From assembly GCA_002505765.1 (NCBI GenBank), contig DAVZ01000055.1, forward strand, positions 1 to 64,000: a DNA stretch of 64,000 nucleotides, in the 5' to 3' direction. Position numbers and translations under genes: made by a program. The notes beneath the pieces were generated by a model that was not told the DNA's origin, did not search any database, and saw only the letters and a list, made by a program, of their open reading frames with translations. This document shows, piece after piece, positions 8,911-18,764 of the stretch. The first letter of the stretch is position 1. Every line of letters starts with the position of its first letter. This DNA comes from Methanobacterium sp. UBA176. GTDB lineage: Archaea; Methanobacteriota; Methanobacteria; Methanobacteriales; Methanobacteriaceae.

Positions 8911-9796
8911 TTATCCCCTGTAAACTTGAATTATTTCATATGTTTTTTTAATTTAAAAATTCTTATTTTAATTTGGCCATTAACCCTGATTTTCCATAGA
9001 TTAAAATTTTGTCATTATTATAAACTTTGTAATATTGTATTTAAAGCATTAATTTAAAAAAAATAATCATAGTTTTAAATGATTTTAATGTTAAAAATTG
9101 GATTTAGAAAGAAAAACTAAAAAATAGTGGCTAAGGAGAATGAGGGATAGTGGAATGTATGCGAAAATACCAAATTCAGTGTTTGAATTTCTGAATTTTA
9201 AAGGCGGGCGAATATTTTAAAATAAGGGACAAAATAAATGGAATCATGGAGAGAAAATAAAATTTGGTATGAAGTGGGTGATGTTACTTTGAAATGAAAT
9301 CGCCAAAATCCAAATTAAAATACTCAAATTTAATGCCATCAACTTATTAATATCCTATTTAATTTCAATAATTTACTTAAAATGGCTTAGTTATTCTATA
9401 ACGTCTTTATAATAAGTATTAATAACTAAACCATAATTTTATAATTAAAATCATTTCAGGCTTTTCTAATAATTATTACTTTATTTTATAATGTAATTAG
9501 ACATACATTGCAAGTGTATTTATGTATGAAAGTATAAATATATTATCTATAATTTTACTTGTATTAAAATATTAGTAATTAATAATACTTAATTATTGAA
9601 TCTACTTCATTCAATTGATTTTTTTTATGTATTTACTAATAGACGCATGAATTAATTATAAATCTGGAGAAATATCGTATTGGAATTGAAAATAAATTAA
9701 CTCCTAAAAGTGGAAAATGCATTACTGAAGACAGTAAAGACCTGATTCCAGTATTTTAAACTCTTAAAAAATAAACATGAATTAGACAAAATATAC
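8911..9796. other. long AT-rich spacer with coding debris
   Basis: No intact gene. On the plus strand at about 9139-9220 there is a 26-codon open stretch (MRDSGMYAKIPNSVFEF...), and at about 9655-9760 a startless open stretch ending KSGKCITEDSKDLIPVF. Both look like remnants. Nothing else was recognised. Confidence 0.4.
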
Positions 9797-11308
9797 TTAA
9801 AATCTGTTTTTATTTTTTTTTAAGTGATTCAACTGTCCATATGTCTCAAGTTTATCTCCAGAAAGTAAAGATATTGCTCCATGACCGCTGCAGACTAAAC
9901 ATTTCTTATTTTTAATGGATATTTCTTCATTTATTTTAGATGCAAGTTCTATGAGCGCCTTTCTCTCCTTTTGTGCCATTTTACCATGTACATTTACAGA
10001 GGTCATAAGATCCTTTGCAAGCAGGTTGTATCTCTTTCTATCCTCGCTTAAACTATTGAAGTTAATCAAGGAATCTCCTGTAAAAAGAAGTCCTTCATCA
10101 AAACACATGAAAAAAACCTGGCCATGAAGATGTCCACCTAAACTTTCAAGCACTTCAAATTGGAGATCACCAACTTTAAAGGATTGAATGACTGGAAAAG
10201 GACCTCTTGTTTTAATAATTTCTTCAGGGAAAACTTCCACGTTAACAGGTGGATTAAATTTTGAAAACATGTTAATCAATCGAGTATATACTTCTTCAAG
10301 GATGCATTCTTCAGCATTTGAACCATAAGCCCTATTAGCTTCCTCAATTATGTCCAGAGTGCCCTTATGCATAAATGATTTAACATTGTAAAAGCCTGCA
10401 GCACCGCAATGATCCGCATCTGCATGGGATATGTAAATGCCCTTTAGATTTTTAAGATTGATACCACAGTTCTGGAATAGACTTAATAAATCAGGGTGAT
10501 AAATCCCATAGCCGGAATCTATAATAACCATCTCTTCTTGAACGTTAATAACATAAATATTTCCTCCGCATGGTGGTTGAATACAGTACAGTACCGCATT
10601 ATTAGATAAATCTAATTTTTGAATGTCTGCATAAAATTTATCCCCTGAAGTATCTTTCAGGGTGTTTCCTGTTAACAGAATACTTTCAAATACTCTTTTA
10701 GGGTCTTCACCAAGTCGGGTTAGCTCCTGAACTATATGATTGATGTCATTTAGCAGTTTAATTAGAAAATCATCCTCTGCCCCAATTATCTCCCTTAACT
10801 TCTGGGCAAACTCTATATAAAAGACCGTCTCGTCGAGTTTTTCACCTTCAGTATCGTATTCCAGTATTTCCAGCCGATAATGGGACTTTAAATTTTCAAG
10901 AAGCATATTCACAGAAGAAGGATTATCTACAGTAAGGCTTACAGTTAATTTATCATGGCGTTTACTGCTATCATCATAATCCATGAAGCCTATATTCGCA
11001 TTTGCAGAAGTAATATAGTTTAAAAATTCAAACAAAGCTCCTGGCTGGTTAGGGAGGTATATATCAAATTTTAAATAGTTTAAAGGTTTTAGAGAAGTCT
11101 GAAGATATCCAATTTCATCCAGTTTATCTCTGATATTTTGATATGAATATTTAGATGTGGATATTTCAAAAAATACTGTGTTCGGATCGATTTTACGATT
11201 GTAGTGAATACGGTGAATGTTGCCGTCATATTTCTTTGCAATTTCAGCCGCTTTATGCAGAGCTCCGGGTTCGTTGGGCATTCTGGTTATAAAGGAGAAT
11301 TTCTCCAT
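9797..11308 (-). CDS. two ACT domains fused to a metallo-beta-lactamase hydrolase
   Basis: 503 residues. Residues 1-75 and about 77-150 are two ACT-type modules, each containing the 'P-N-x-P-G-A-L' turn that binds amino acids. A helical linker (about 155-225) leads to a metallo-beta-lactamase fold beginning 'CGGNIYVINVQEEMVIIDSGYG'. The metal motif is H295-A-D297-A-D299-H300 instead of HxHxDH, and later ligands are GGHLHGQ, FTGDSL and CSGHGA. ACT fusions usually signal allosteric control by amino acids. The gene lies 54 bases downstream of hisF on the same strand, which fits a link to amino-acid metabolism. Substrate unknown. Confidence 0.75.
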   Translation of the reverse strand: MEKFSFITRMPNEPGALHKAAEIAKKYDGNIHRIHYNRKIDPNTVFFEISTSKYSYQNIRDKLDEIGYLQTSLKPLNYLKFDIYLPNQPGALFEFLNYITSANANIGFMDYDDSSKRHDKLTVSLTVDNPSSVNMLLENLKSHYRLEILEYDTEGEKLDETVFYIEFAQKLREIIGAEDDFLIKLLNDINHIVQELTRLGEDPKRVFESILLTGNTLKDTSGDKFYADIQKLDLSNNAVLYCIQPPCGGNIYVINVQEEMVIIDSGYGIYHPDLLSLFQNCGINLKNLKGIYISHADADHCGAAGFYNVKSFMHKGTLDIIEEANRAYGSNAEECILEEVYTRLINMFSKFNPPVNVEVFPEEIIKTRGPFPVIQSFKVGDLQFEVLESLGGHLHGQVFFMCFDEGLLFTGDSLINFNSLSEDRKRYNLLAKDLMTSVNVHGKMAQKERKALIELASKINEEISIKNKKCLVCSGHGAISLLSGDKLETYGQLNHLKKNKNRF

Positions 11309-11362
11309 TTCCTCACCTTATATCTTTAATTAAGAAAGTTACAAAAAAAATAAAAATTAATT

Positions 11363-12133
11363 TTAAGCTCTAAAGAAAACATCGACTCCTTTATCTTGTA
11401 AATATTCCTTTACCTGTTTTACGCTGAATGTGCGATAATGGAAAACTGATGCCGCTAGCAATATGTCTGCTCCACCCTTTTCCACTGCATTGTAGAAATC
11501 TGAAAGCTTTCCAGCCCCACCAGATGCAATAACCGGTATATTAACCGCATCAGAAATGGCCTTTGTATATTCCAGGTCGTAACCAGCCTGTGTGCCATCG
11601 CCGTCCATGCTTGTAGGCAATATAACACCTGCACCCATCTCCTCGCACTGCGCTGCCCATTGAACTGCATCAATTCCTGCAGGTCTGGTTCCTCCAGACA
11701 CCACAACTTCAAATCCTGAGGGCATATCATTATTCCTTCGCCCGTCAACTGCAATGGTTAAAAACTGTGAGCCAAACTCTTTTGAGGCACTTTTTACAAT
11801 CTCTGGGTTTTTAACTGCTGCACTGTTAATGGATACATTGTCTGCCCCTGCATCCAGGGTCAATTCAATGTCTTTCAGGGTTGATATCCCTCCACCAACT
11901 GTAAGAGGTATATCAATTACTGGTGAAACCCCCTTTACCCATTCAAGACGTGTTTTTCTGTTTTCAAGTGTTGCTGCTATATCCAGCATGGCCAGCTCGT
12001 CAGCACCTTCCTTCTGATAGAGGGCTGCGTTTTCAATGGGGTCGCCGGCATCCTTTAAGTCCACAAAATGAACTCCCTTTACCACTCGCCCCTCCTTCAT
12101 ATCGAGGCAGGGCATTATTTTAACCTTTTTCAT
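11363..12133 (-). CDS. hisF: imidazole glycerol phosphate synthase cyclase subunit HisF
   Basis: A (beta/alpha)8-barrel of 256 residues that converts PRFAR plus HisH-derived ammonia to IGP and AICAR in histidine synthesis. Conserved signatures are CLDMKEGRVVKG (catalytic Asp11 when counted from this ATG), TVGGGI, the AVDGRR strand carrying the second catalytic Asp, GEVI-like 'GAGVILPTSMDGDG', and ASGGAG. I chose the ATG at 12133 over an upstream TTG at 12145 because TTGGAGAT forms its ribosome site and Asp11 then has family numbering. HisH is not adjacent. It is followed by the ACT/metallo-beta-lactamase gene. Confidence 0.95.
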   Translation of the reverse strand: MKKVKIMPCLDMKEGRVVKGVHFVDLKDAGDPIENAALYQKEGADELAMLDIAATLENRKTRLEWVKGVSPVIDIPLTVGGGISTLKDIELTLDAGADNVSINSAAVKNPEIVKSASKEFGSQFLTIAVDGRRNNDMPSGFEVVVSGGTRPAGIDAVQWAAQCEEMGAGVILPTSMDGDGTQAGYDLEYTKAISDAVNIPVIASGGAGKLSDFYNAVEKGGADILLAASVFHYRTFSVKQVKEYLQDKGVDVFFRA

Positions 12134-12317
12134 TCGAATCTCCAATTAAATTATTTATTAATCTATTGGACTGTTCTATAAAAAAGGTTTTTGTGAGTAA
12201 TTGAAATGATAATAGAAAGATAATTTATTCAGATTGAAGTTTTTCTTTGATTGGCCCTGCATCTGGATAGTTCCATCTCAGCTATTTCCAGTTTGTTTTA
12301 GTTCTTTTTAGCTCTCT

Positions 12318-12345
12318 TTTAGTCATTATATTCTTGATCCAGAAG
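12318..12345. repeat. direct repeat copy 1 (28 bp) near a decayed membrane gene
   Basis: TTTAGTCATTATATTCTTGA plus TCCAGAAG recurs with one base removed at 12385-12411. The 67-base spacing and a second repeat pair nearby (12423-12450 / 12489-12517) point to tandem duplication or replication slippage in a decaying region. Confidence 0.55.
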
Positions 12346-12384
12346 CTTACATCGACAACTGCAGCAGGAGTAGCTGTAATCACT

Positions 12385-12411
12385 TTTAGTCATTATATTT
12401 TGATCCAGAAG
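12385..12411. repeat. direct repeat copy 2
   Basis: Near-identical to 12318-12345 (one T/C position lost). Confidence 0.55.
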
Positions 12412-12422
12412 TGGATTGTCAG

Positions 12423-12450
12423 GACAAGAGCACTATAATAATAATTAAAA
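12423..12450. repeat. second direct repeat family, copy 1
   Basis: GACAAGAGCACTATAATAAT plus AATTAAAA recurs at 12489-12517 with one extra G. Together with the other pair it marks local slippage duplications. Confidence 0.55.
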
Positions 12451-12488
12451 TTTAATTCAATTAATTCGTCTAATAATGTTAGTCTGTG

Positions 12489-12517
12489 GACAAGGAGCAC
12501 TATAATAATAATTAAAA
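12489..12517. repeat. second direct repeat family, copy 2
   Basis: Matches 12423-12450 except for one inserted G. Confidence 0.55.
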
Positions 12518-12780
12518 GCAAACCAATGGTTATACCAGCAGCAGATGTTGTCCAGAGCAGACTGAATCCATAAAACGGCATAAGTAACTGCAGCTAAAAG
12601 CCCTAATACCACTGCAATTAATTAAAATAGTTTTTAAACAGTCCTCATGCATGCAATAGCCTCATTTCACTACATTATTTATTAAGTTTATTATTGATAA
12701 TATTTTTTAAAATGAATTAAAAAGAGAAGAAAATAAATTTTTAGAATTTATTTCTATCTTTCGTGTTTTTTTATATCCTA

Positions 12781-13596
12781 TTATTTTGTTGGAGTAGAAG
12801 GAACTGCCTTTTCAGTTAAATAAGCTCCATGGCTAATAATTAAAAGAGCAATTATGCCTTCAGTTAACTGTGGAAACTCTAATTTATCTGGCGTATTTGC
12901 AGTTTTTATCATTGTTACATATATTAGAATACTATATGCTACAACAACAATAATAGTAAAAAAGAACATCTGTACCTTGGCCATATCAATACGTCTACAA
13001 TTCGCTAGTTCGTCGCCTGTAAACATATCAGTGAATTTAGCTTGATCTATTTCCTGATTAACGCAAACTGTTCCTTCAGCCCTCATTTTTCTTTCTTTTA
13101 ATTTCTTATCATAGTAATCTTCTCTTTCTTGGTCCACTATCTTTAGATCTTTTTTAGTGCTTAATATTAATGGAGAACCAACAAGAGATGAAACACTGAT
13201 ACCTATGATTGCCCAAAGTTGCCACGGCACACCTATTTTTAAAGAGTTTGCTAAAAGCTCTAAACTATCAACCCCTGGAAGAATTGCAGCAGCTTTAATT
13301 CGAGCTAATGCCATTGCAAAGAATGCTGATAATATAATTAGTGTCCATACTACAGTTTGAAATCTGGAAAGGCTCATTTGGTTACGTTCATCAACTAAAA
13401 TTCTATTCCAATTACCTTTTGTATATCCTAAAAGAGCAAAAAATCCAAAGAGTAACACAAATATTAATATCCAATTAAGAGGCAGTGGAGCTAAATAGCC
13501 TGCAACAACCATTAAAATAATTAAAAAACTGCCTATAATTGCGGTTCTTTTGCTATGTGGATCGATTATTTTTGTTTGACTTCCTTCTTGAGACAT
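12781..13596 (-). CDS. multi-pass membrane protein of unknown function
   Basis: About 271 residues. Hydrophobic segments fall near residues 18-35, 40-60, 80-100, 118-138 and 205-228, with a possible short one near 245-262. A charged central loop of about 65 residues (KKDLKIVDQEREDYYDKKL...) contains two Cys. The motif 'MSLSRFQTVVWTLIILSAFF' before the third segment and 'GISVSSLVGSPLI' after it look characteristic, but I cannot name the family. The ATG at 13596 follows AAGGGGGTTG at good spacing and is preferred over a TTG six bases upstream. Single gene with a divergent neighbour. Confidence 0.7.
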   Translation of the reverse strand: MSQEGSQTKIIDPHSKRTAIIGSFLIILMVVAGYLAPLPLNWILIFVLLFGFFALLGYTKGNWNRILVDERNQMSLSRFQTVVWTLIILSAFFAMALARIKAAAILPGVDSLELLANSLKIGVPWQLWAIIGISVSSLVGSPLILSTKKDLKIVDQEREDYYDKKLKERKMRAEGTVCVNQEIDQAKFTDMFTGDELANCRRIDMAKVQMFFFTIIVVVAYSILIYVTMIKTANTPDKLEFPQLTEGIIALLIISHGAYLTEKAVPSTPTK

Positions 13597-13805
13597 TTTC
13601 AACCCCCTTATTTATCAAATAAACATTGAATATCTAAAATTTCACTCTAAAAAGAATAACACCCCCCATAAAAATTCTAATAATCTTATTATAATATATG
13701 AAAATTCACAACAATATAATTATTAAGAAAAAAACTGTGATAGTAATCACATACATATAAAACTAAAGCTAAGAATTTATTAAACTCAATAAATAAAATA
13801 TTAAC

Positions 13806-13988
13806 ATGATACCTTTAAATGTAATATCCTCAATAATCGATGCAATAACCAATTTTATAAACGCAGTAATTAATACAATACTCGTTTTAGGGGTTGGAAT
13901 AATCTATGGCATTATCATTGCCATAATTATTGGTTCTGCAGTGCTTGGAATTATTAAGGCAAGAAAAAGATTTAAGAAGAAGGATTAA
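13806..13988 (+). CDS. small membrane protein
   Basis: 60 residues with one or two hydrophobic stretches ('TILVLGVGIIYGIIIAIIIG' at about 27-46) and a basic tail (KARKRFKKKD), so the C-terminus should face the cytoplasm. No ribosome site is evident, but TATA-like sequence lies upstream. Family not recognised. Confidence 0.5.
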   Translation: MIPLNVISSIIDAITNFINAVINTILVLGVGIIYGIIIAIIIGSAVLGIIKARKRFKKKD

Positions 13989-14353
13989 ATTATAGAATAT
14001 GAATTAAAATCTTCTAAATTATAGAATATTATTACTCTTTTATAAGAATTGAGTACTATTTTGTGCAAAATGATCTATAAAAAAATTAATTTTTAATAAG
14101 TTTCTAGAACCTTCAATCTGATTTCTAAATATTTATAATACATAATTATATCTAAAAATGCTTTTTTAATCATCAGTTAGCTTTAAAAAGATTTTTAATA
14201 GTGTTGACTTATATCAAGAATTGATAATAGTAATACTATTTATACAAGTTATAATAATATATATACATGCAGTTAACTAATAAGCACAAGAAAATCAAAC
14301 TGTATAAGAATAACTATTAAACAAAGAAATCGAAGAATAAATGGAATTAGAGC
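13989..14353 (+). promoter_or_regulatory. AT-rich promoter region of the ribbon-helix-helix-type gene
   Basis: Spacer of 365 bases containing TATA-like tracts, especially around 14222-14268 (AATAGTAATACTATT, then TATATATAC). The short palindromic AATAGTAATACTATT (centre about 14233) is a candidate operator. No ORF was seen. Confidence 0.35.
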
Positions 14354-14542
14354 ATGGATGATAAAGCTAGGAGTTTATGTTGCCAGGTAGATGAAAAATT
14401 GTATAACGAATTTAAAAGAGCAGCTATAATCAACTACGGGTTTCATAGAAGCACGAGAATAGCTTTAACAGAGGCCATCAATGATTATATAGAGAAAACC
14501 AAAAAAAAGCTCTATATACCTGAAGAAACAACACTTTTTTAG
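14354..14542 (+). CDS. small ribbon-helix-helix-like DNA-binding protein
   Basis: 62 residues. The pattern of a short N-terminal strand (ARSLCCQVDEKLYNEFKR) followed by two helices with 'STRIALTEAINDYIEK' resembles CopG/Arc-type ribbon-helix-helix proteins, which bind palindromic operators as dimers. No toxin partner follows. The downstream sequence is degenerate, so a lost partner gene is possible. Function inferred from shape only. Confidence 0.5.
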   Translation: MDDKARSLCCQVDEKLYNEFKRAAIINYGFHRSTRIALTEAINDYIEKTKKKLYIPEETTLF

Positions 14543-14677
14543 TGTAAGAGAGGTGATACGGGTTTTAGTTTGTAATAGGGAGGTGAAATGGTTTTTATCT
14601 ACACTCATAGATACTCGGGGTTCAATGGCACCAAAAACCACACCGCATTTTGATACCCCCTTAAATTTAAAGGGAAC

Positions 14678-14724
14678 GGTTCAGAACGAACTTAATTCCA
14701 CTTGTTTTAAATCGTTTCTGAACC
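14678..14724. repeat. long inverted repeat
   Basis: GGTTCAGAACGA (14678-14689) pairs with TCGTTTCTGAACC (14712-14724), leaving one bulged base and a loop of about 22 bases. It could be the end of a decayed mobile element or a small RNA stem. There is no T-run directly after it on the plus strand. Confidence 0.45.
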
Positions 14725-15245
14725 CATTATTTATTTTATCTAAAAAATTAAGATTTTTTTAAATATTTCATCTAAAATTATTCCACCACTTATATTTTTA
14801 ATTCCTGTCACTAAATACAGGTTTAATGCCTTCCATAGAACTTTCTTTTAATCACCATGTGGAGATTCTACCACATGACTTCCAATATCTATGACCCATC
14901 AAGTTCATGCCCCCCTCATAATCAATATATTTGCATTACCTTTTAAATATGGTTTAATGTGTTCTGGAGTCCACACGTAAAATTTCTAAGGTTTATATCC
15001 TTAAACTGAATTTTTCAACTATTTTTCAAGTTTTGCATATTTTTATTTCTGTTCTACCTTCTTTTTTTAAGTAGTTTATCATCTTCTACGTGATTGATGC
15101 TTCCTTCGAGACTTTAAAATCAAAGATTTTAATGCATCAAATATGAAATGTTTGAATGCTGTTAAAATCAAAAGATTTATTAAAAATAAAAATAAGTACT
15201 GTGAATTTTCCATCATATTAGAGGATTATTAGGCCTTAAAAGATA
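14725..15245. other. gene-free stretch with degenerate coding traces
   Basis: No open gene. Minus-strand reading shows short broken open pieces around 14760-15180 (for example TAFKHFIFDALKS near 15160), which may come from a long-decayed gene, possibly a transposase. This could not be established. Confidence 0.3.
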
Positions 15246-16394
15246 TTATAATACCTCTAAATTTGCATTACGTATTTCATGGCCGTTAAGCCGTATTTTA
15301 AAGGGTATTTCACGATAAATGCCCTTAAGATCTTCACGCAGGTTTTCCATAGATTCTGGATCAGGTGAAAACAGAAAGACTGCACCTCCTCCACCTGCAC
15401 CCAGAGGAAAAGCAGTGCAGTTGCAGGCCATGGAACGTTCCAGTAAATCAAGGGAACCTCCCATATACTCTTCACAAAGATTCACTCTTATTTTACGGTA
15501 TTTATCTATTGATTCAATGACCTTATCCCATTTATGTAATCTTAAACCTTCGCTGAATTCATAAGCTACTCTTATTTTCTGTGAATGAAGTTTATATCCC
15601 TCTTCAGTTTGTAAGGCATTTCTCCATATTACATTTACCTCAGAACTCTGGCGAGAATGGCCAGAATGGAAAATAGCCATTCTCTCTTCTAAAAGATGGT
15701 ATTCTTCAGGTTTTATAAGTTCATATCGTAAAGATTCGCCATAACCAGTGCCTGGATTTCCAGGGATTCCCCATGGAAACCACACGTAATCCATCACCCC
15801 ACCAAAAATAACATTGGACTGTTCCTGGGTTCCAGTAAGACTTACACCAAAACCCTGTTCAATACGAGAAGCTAAAGATATAAGTTGAATTCCATTAAAG
15901 GGCCTTCCAGCTAATTCGTTTGCAAGTATACAAACCCCAATTGCTGCTGTTGATGACCCCCCAAGTCCTGAAGATTGTATACCCTCCCTAAGATTCTTTA
16001 GGACAAATTTTACGCCTTTAAGGTTGAATATTTCAAGAATTTTAAGCAGCCAATTTTCTTTAACTGGAACAACCTCTCCTGGAGCTGCTGTAACTTCTGT
16101 TTTATATTCAACAGATTTAACGCCTATAAGATCTGGATCAAAGGGGTGAGCTTCGATTCTGGTCCCTGTGTCTATGGTTATGCCCACCGTTCTTGGAAGA
16201 TCCCTGGTCCATTTTCTTTCTGGATCATCCTTTTGTGGTATTTGTGGTAATCTCCAGAATGTCTGCTGAAATTCGCTTAAATCCAGGCTGGAACCTGGTC
16301 CATCTATTCTATTGTAGGCAATAACTTCTGGTAAAGCCCCTTCTTTTTGGGCCCTTTTTAAGAGATCATGGAGCTGAATATAAAACACCTGCAC
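15246..16394 (-). CDS. GHMP-superfamily small-molecule kinase
   Basis: 382 residues. The glycine-rich phosphate loop 'SSGLGGSSTAAIGVCILAN' (about residues 142-160) and the C-terminal 'FPLGAGGGGAVFLF' motif mark the GHMP (galacto-/homoserine/mevalonate/phosphomevalonate) kinase fold. The N-terminus has an unusual insertion with a DLSEFQQTFWRLPQIPQ-type segment before the first strand. Overall it resembles sugar/heptose kinases more than mevalonate kinases. The gene starts 25 bases after a GT20 glycosyltransferase and is clearly co-transcribed with it, so it may phosphorylate the sugar or polyol that the transferase uses. Substrate not determinable from sequence. Confidence 0.75.
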   Translation of the reverse strand: MQVFYIQLHDLLKRAQKEGALPEVIAYNRIDGPGSSLDLSEFQQTFWRLPQIPQKDDPERKWTRDLPRTVGITIDTGTRIEAHPFDPDLIGVKSVEYKTEVTAAPGEVVPVKENWLLKILEIFNLKGVKFVLKNLREGIQSSGLGGSSTAAIGVCILANELAGRPFNGIQLISLASRIEQGFGVSLTGTQEQSNVIFGGVMDYVWFPWGIPGNPGTGYGESLRYELIKPEEYHLLEERMAIFHSGHSRQSSEVNVIWRNALQTEEGYKLHSQKIRVAYEFSEGLRLHKWDKVIESIDKYRKIRVNLCEEYMGGSLDLLERSMACNCTAFPLGAGGGGAVFLFSPDPESMENLREDLKGIYREIPFKIRLNGHEIRNANLEVL

Positions 16395-16419
16395 TATTAA
16401 ATTAAAAAATTGGAGATAT

Positions 16420-17946
16420 CTAATTCAATTCAAAACGAGCTTCTTCAGTTTTCCCTGATTTAAGTTCCTGTCTTTCATACATAACAGCTTCAATATCCTT
16501 TAGCTGATCAGTCACCCACTTATTGAGGTCATTTTTATAAACCGCTTCCCTTGCAATTTGAATCTTACAGGATTTAGTTTCTTCATCCATTGATAAGGCC
16601 AAATCAATTGCTTCAGCGGTTTGCCTTAAATCATATGGATTTATACAAATTGCACCGCCTTTTAGCTCTTCATAGCATCCTGCGCCGGTTGAAAGAATTA
16701 GTGCACCATTATTATCGTTTACAATGCTTCCTTCCTTAGCCACGATGTTCATCCCATCCAGTATAGGATTAACCATTAAAACATCGTATTTTTTCAAAAG
16801 AGCAATTACCAGATCGTAATCTCCTCTGCAGATGTATTTAACTGGCTCCCAGTCCGGAGTACCATATTTTTCGTTGATTTCTTTAACTATGTCCTTTATT
16901 TTATCAGTATATTCTCTGTAGATCTTTATATCCTGTCTTGTTGGCATTAGTGTGGCCACAAATTTAACTTTTCCCCTCCATTCAGGATATTTTTCAAGGA
17001 ACATATCATAGGCCCTGAATCCTCTTATAATGTTTTTGGATAAATCAGCCCTGTCTGTTCTGTAAATAAGCATGCAGTCTCCAATCATTTCATCTACTTC
17101 TGCTTCTTTTGCAATTACATTTTCACTTTTTGCACGTTTATGAAGCGTTTCTACATCAACACTGATTGGATAGGTTCTTACATGGCAGACATGTCCATTA
17201 TAGAGGATGTCTCCCACCACTTCATCTACAAGGGCTATTGGAAGGATCTGTCTTATTGTCTGAAAGAAATTGTTCATATAACGAGGAATATGGAATCCAA
17301 GAACATCATTGGCAAGCATTCCGTCCAGTATCTCTGTTTGCATATGATTTGGAAGCTGCTGGAATATTTCTGGCGGTGGGAATGGGATATGCACAAAGTG
17401 GCCCATAAGAACACCCGGCTTTTGTTTTCTAATAATTTTAGGTGTTAAATAAATATGATAATCCTGTAACATTACAATGGGTGTTTTATCGGTAGAATTA
17501 ATATCTTCTAAAATAGCTTCTGCAAATTTGGTGTTTACGTGCAGATAAGAATCCCATGCCTGGTGCAGTTCCTCGTCTGCACATGGCGAATATGGTGGAT
17601 TCCACATGGAATGGTGAATAAACCATAATAATGGATTGGCGAATTTGCCGTTAAACCTATTAAAAATTTCATCATCGGTTTTTATAAATCTAAGATAATA
17701 TTCAGGGTTTTCCAAGGGTATAGGAACCTTAGAGTTGTATTTATCGTTCATCTTATGGTCACATTCCCCGATTGCAGAGGAATACCATGTTCCATTGGTT
17801 TTTTCAAGAAAGGGTATCATTGAGCCAACTATACCTCCAGCTCCTCTTATTAGTTCGATTCTCCCCTTTCCATCTCTTTTAAAGAGTACCGGCCCTCTAT
17901 TCGAGGCAACTATTATTTCTTTGTCTTGTAGAAATTCAGAATTCAT
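16420..17946 (-). CDS. GT20 glycosyltransferase (trehalose-6-phosphate synthase-type)
   Basis: 508 residues, full length for OtsA-family enzymes, which transfer glucose from a nucleotide sugar to a sugar phosphate. Visible signatures are SNRGPVLF at the N-terminus, GGIVGSM (acceptor loop), 'QDYHIYLTPK', GHFVHIPFPPPEIF, the nucleotide-binding DRADLSKNIIRGFRAYD, and 'NPILDGMNIVAKEG'. The DRxDxxKNIxRGFxAY version is closer to actinobacterial GT20 proteins and to the pseudoglycosyltransferase ValL branch than to E. coli OtsA, so the product may be trehalose phosphate or a related compatible solute. It forms an operon with a GHMP kinase. No trehalose-phosphate phosphatase is in the window. Confidence 0.85.
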   Translation of the reverse strand: MNSEFLQDKEIIVASNRGPVLFKRDGKGRIELIRGAGGIVGSMIPFLEKTNGTWYSSAIGECDHKMNDKYNSKVPIPLENPEYYLRFIKTDDEIFNRFNGKFANPLLWFIHHSMWNPPYSPCADEELHQAWDSYLHVNTKFAEAILEDINSTDKTPIVMLQDYHIYLTPKIIRKQKPGVLMGHFVHIPFPPPEIFQQLPNHMQTEILDGMLANDVLGFHIPRYMNNFFQTIRQILPIALVDEVVGDILYNGHVCHVRTYPISVDVETLHKRAKSENVIAKEAEVDEMIGDCMLIYRTDRADLSKNIIRGFRAYDMFLEKYPEWRGKVKFVATLMPTRQDIKIYREYTDKIKDIVKEINEKYGTPDWEPVKYICRGDYDLVIALLKKYDVLMVNPILDGMNIVAKEGSIVNDNNGALILSTGAGCYEELKGGAICINPYDLRQTAEAIDLALSMDEETKSCKIQIAREAVYKNDLNKWVTDQLKDIEAVMYERQELKSGKTEEARFELN

Positions 17947-18764
17947 TTTTGCATCTCCAGTAACATTTAATTATTGGACTTTTAAGTAATGGGCATAATT
18001 TAGAAACCAATTGAACATAAAACTTAGTTTAAACCGTGAATTGTACCTCCCCAATTGGTTCTATCTTTATCCCAGACTTTTTACAAGTGATTTTATTATT
18101 TATTCAATATTTAAACTTTTATTAAATTATTAAAGTATTTAAAAATAACCAAACCGTTAATAAAAAGTTTAAAATAAGTTATTAACAGTTTTAAATAATT
18201 TAAAAATGAAAAATTGGTTTATAAGATCATTTCACAAAATAAATCTTCCCTTAATAGTGATTATTGTCTTATGAATATTAAGTAAACTAAATGAATTAGA
18301 TTTAAAATAAAAAAATGCATATATTACTGAGATCCATCTAAATTTCAGTCCAATAAACACTTCAAGGCTGCATAAAATCAAATATTTTTGGATAAAAACC
18401 CCTCTTATGCTTGAAGTTCATAAAAGAAATCCATATAAATGTCGACATAAATTATCAGGTGTTAAATTGTGCAACAAATATTTGATGCAATCTGGGGAAA
18501 AAAGATCTCTCTATGCCTATTTAATTAGAAAAACCCGGATAACCATCTCATTATAAAATGAGTTCTATTCAGATGATTCTAAACTTAAAACTGGTTTATC
18601 AATGGATTTGAGTAAATTCAAGGAAGCAGCCAAAAAACTTAATTTAAATATAGATTAAAGATTGAATACTCCACTGGATTTACTAATATGAAAATTCTGT
18701 TTTTTTATAATTCCACTCGTTTCTACTTATTTAATCCAATTTATCCTCTGTAACTTTTTTAGCC
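17947..18764. other. long spacer with a C-terminal gene fragment
   Basis: No complete gene. A plus-strand open stretch at about 18560-18658 ends KTGLSMDLSKFKEAAKKLNLNID, which looks like the tail of a lost protein. The first part (18000-18300) is AT-rich and probably holds the GT20 promoter. Confidence 0.35.

Larger units (their letters stand above)
12393..12615 (-). pseudogene. remnant of a small hydrophobic membrane protein
   Basis: Minus-strand reading from about 12615 gives LGLLAAVTYAVLWIQSALDN and then, in another frame, TSAAGITIGLLLIIIIVLL. Both are membrane-like, so a frameshift at about 12550 has split a small membrane protein. Downstream the sequence is made of the two slippage repeats. 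The rest of 12146-12780 holds no further gene that I can support. Confidence 0.4.

Noticed and set aside
14725..15190. Transposase remnant
   Set aside because: Short open pieces exist in several frames, but no DDE/DEDD or HUH motif could be read and no clear insertion-sequence ends match.
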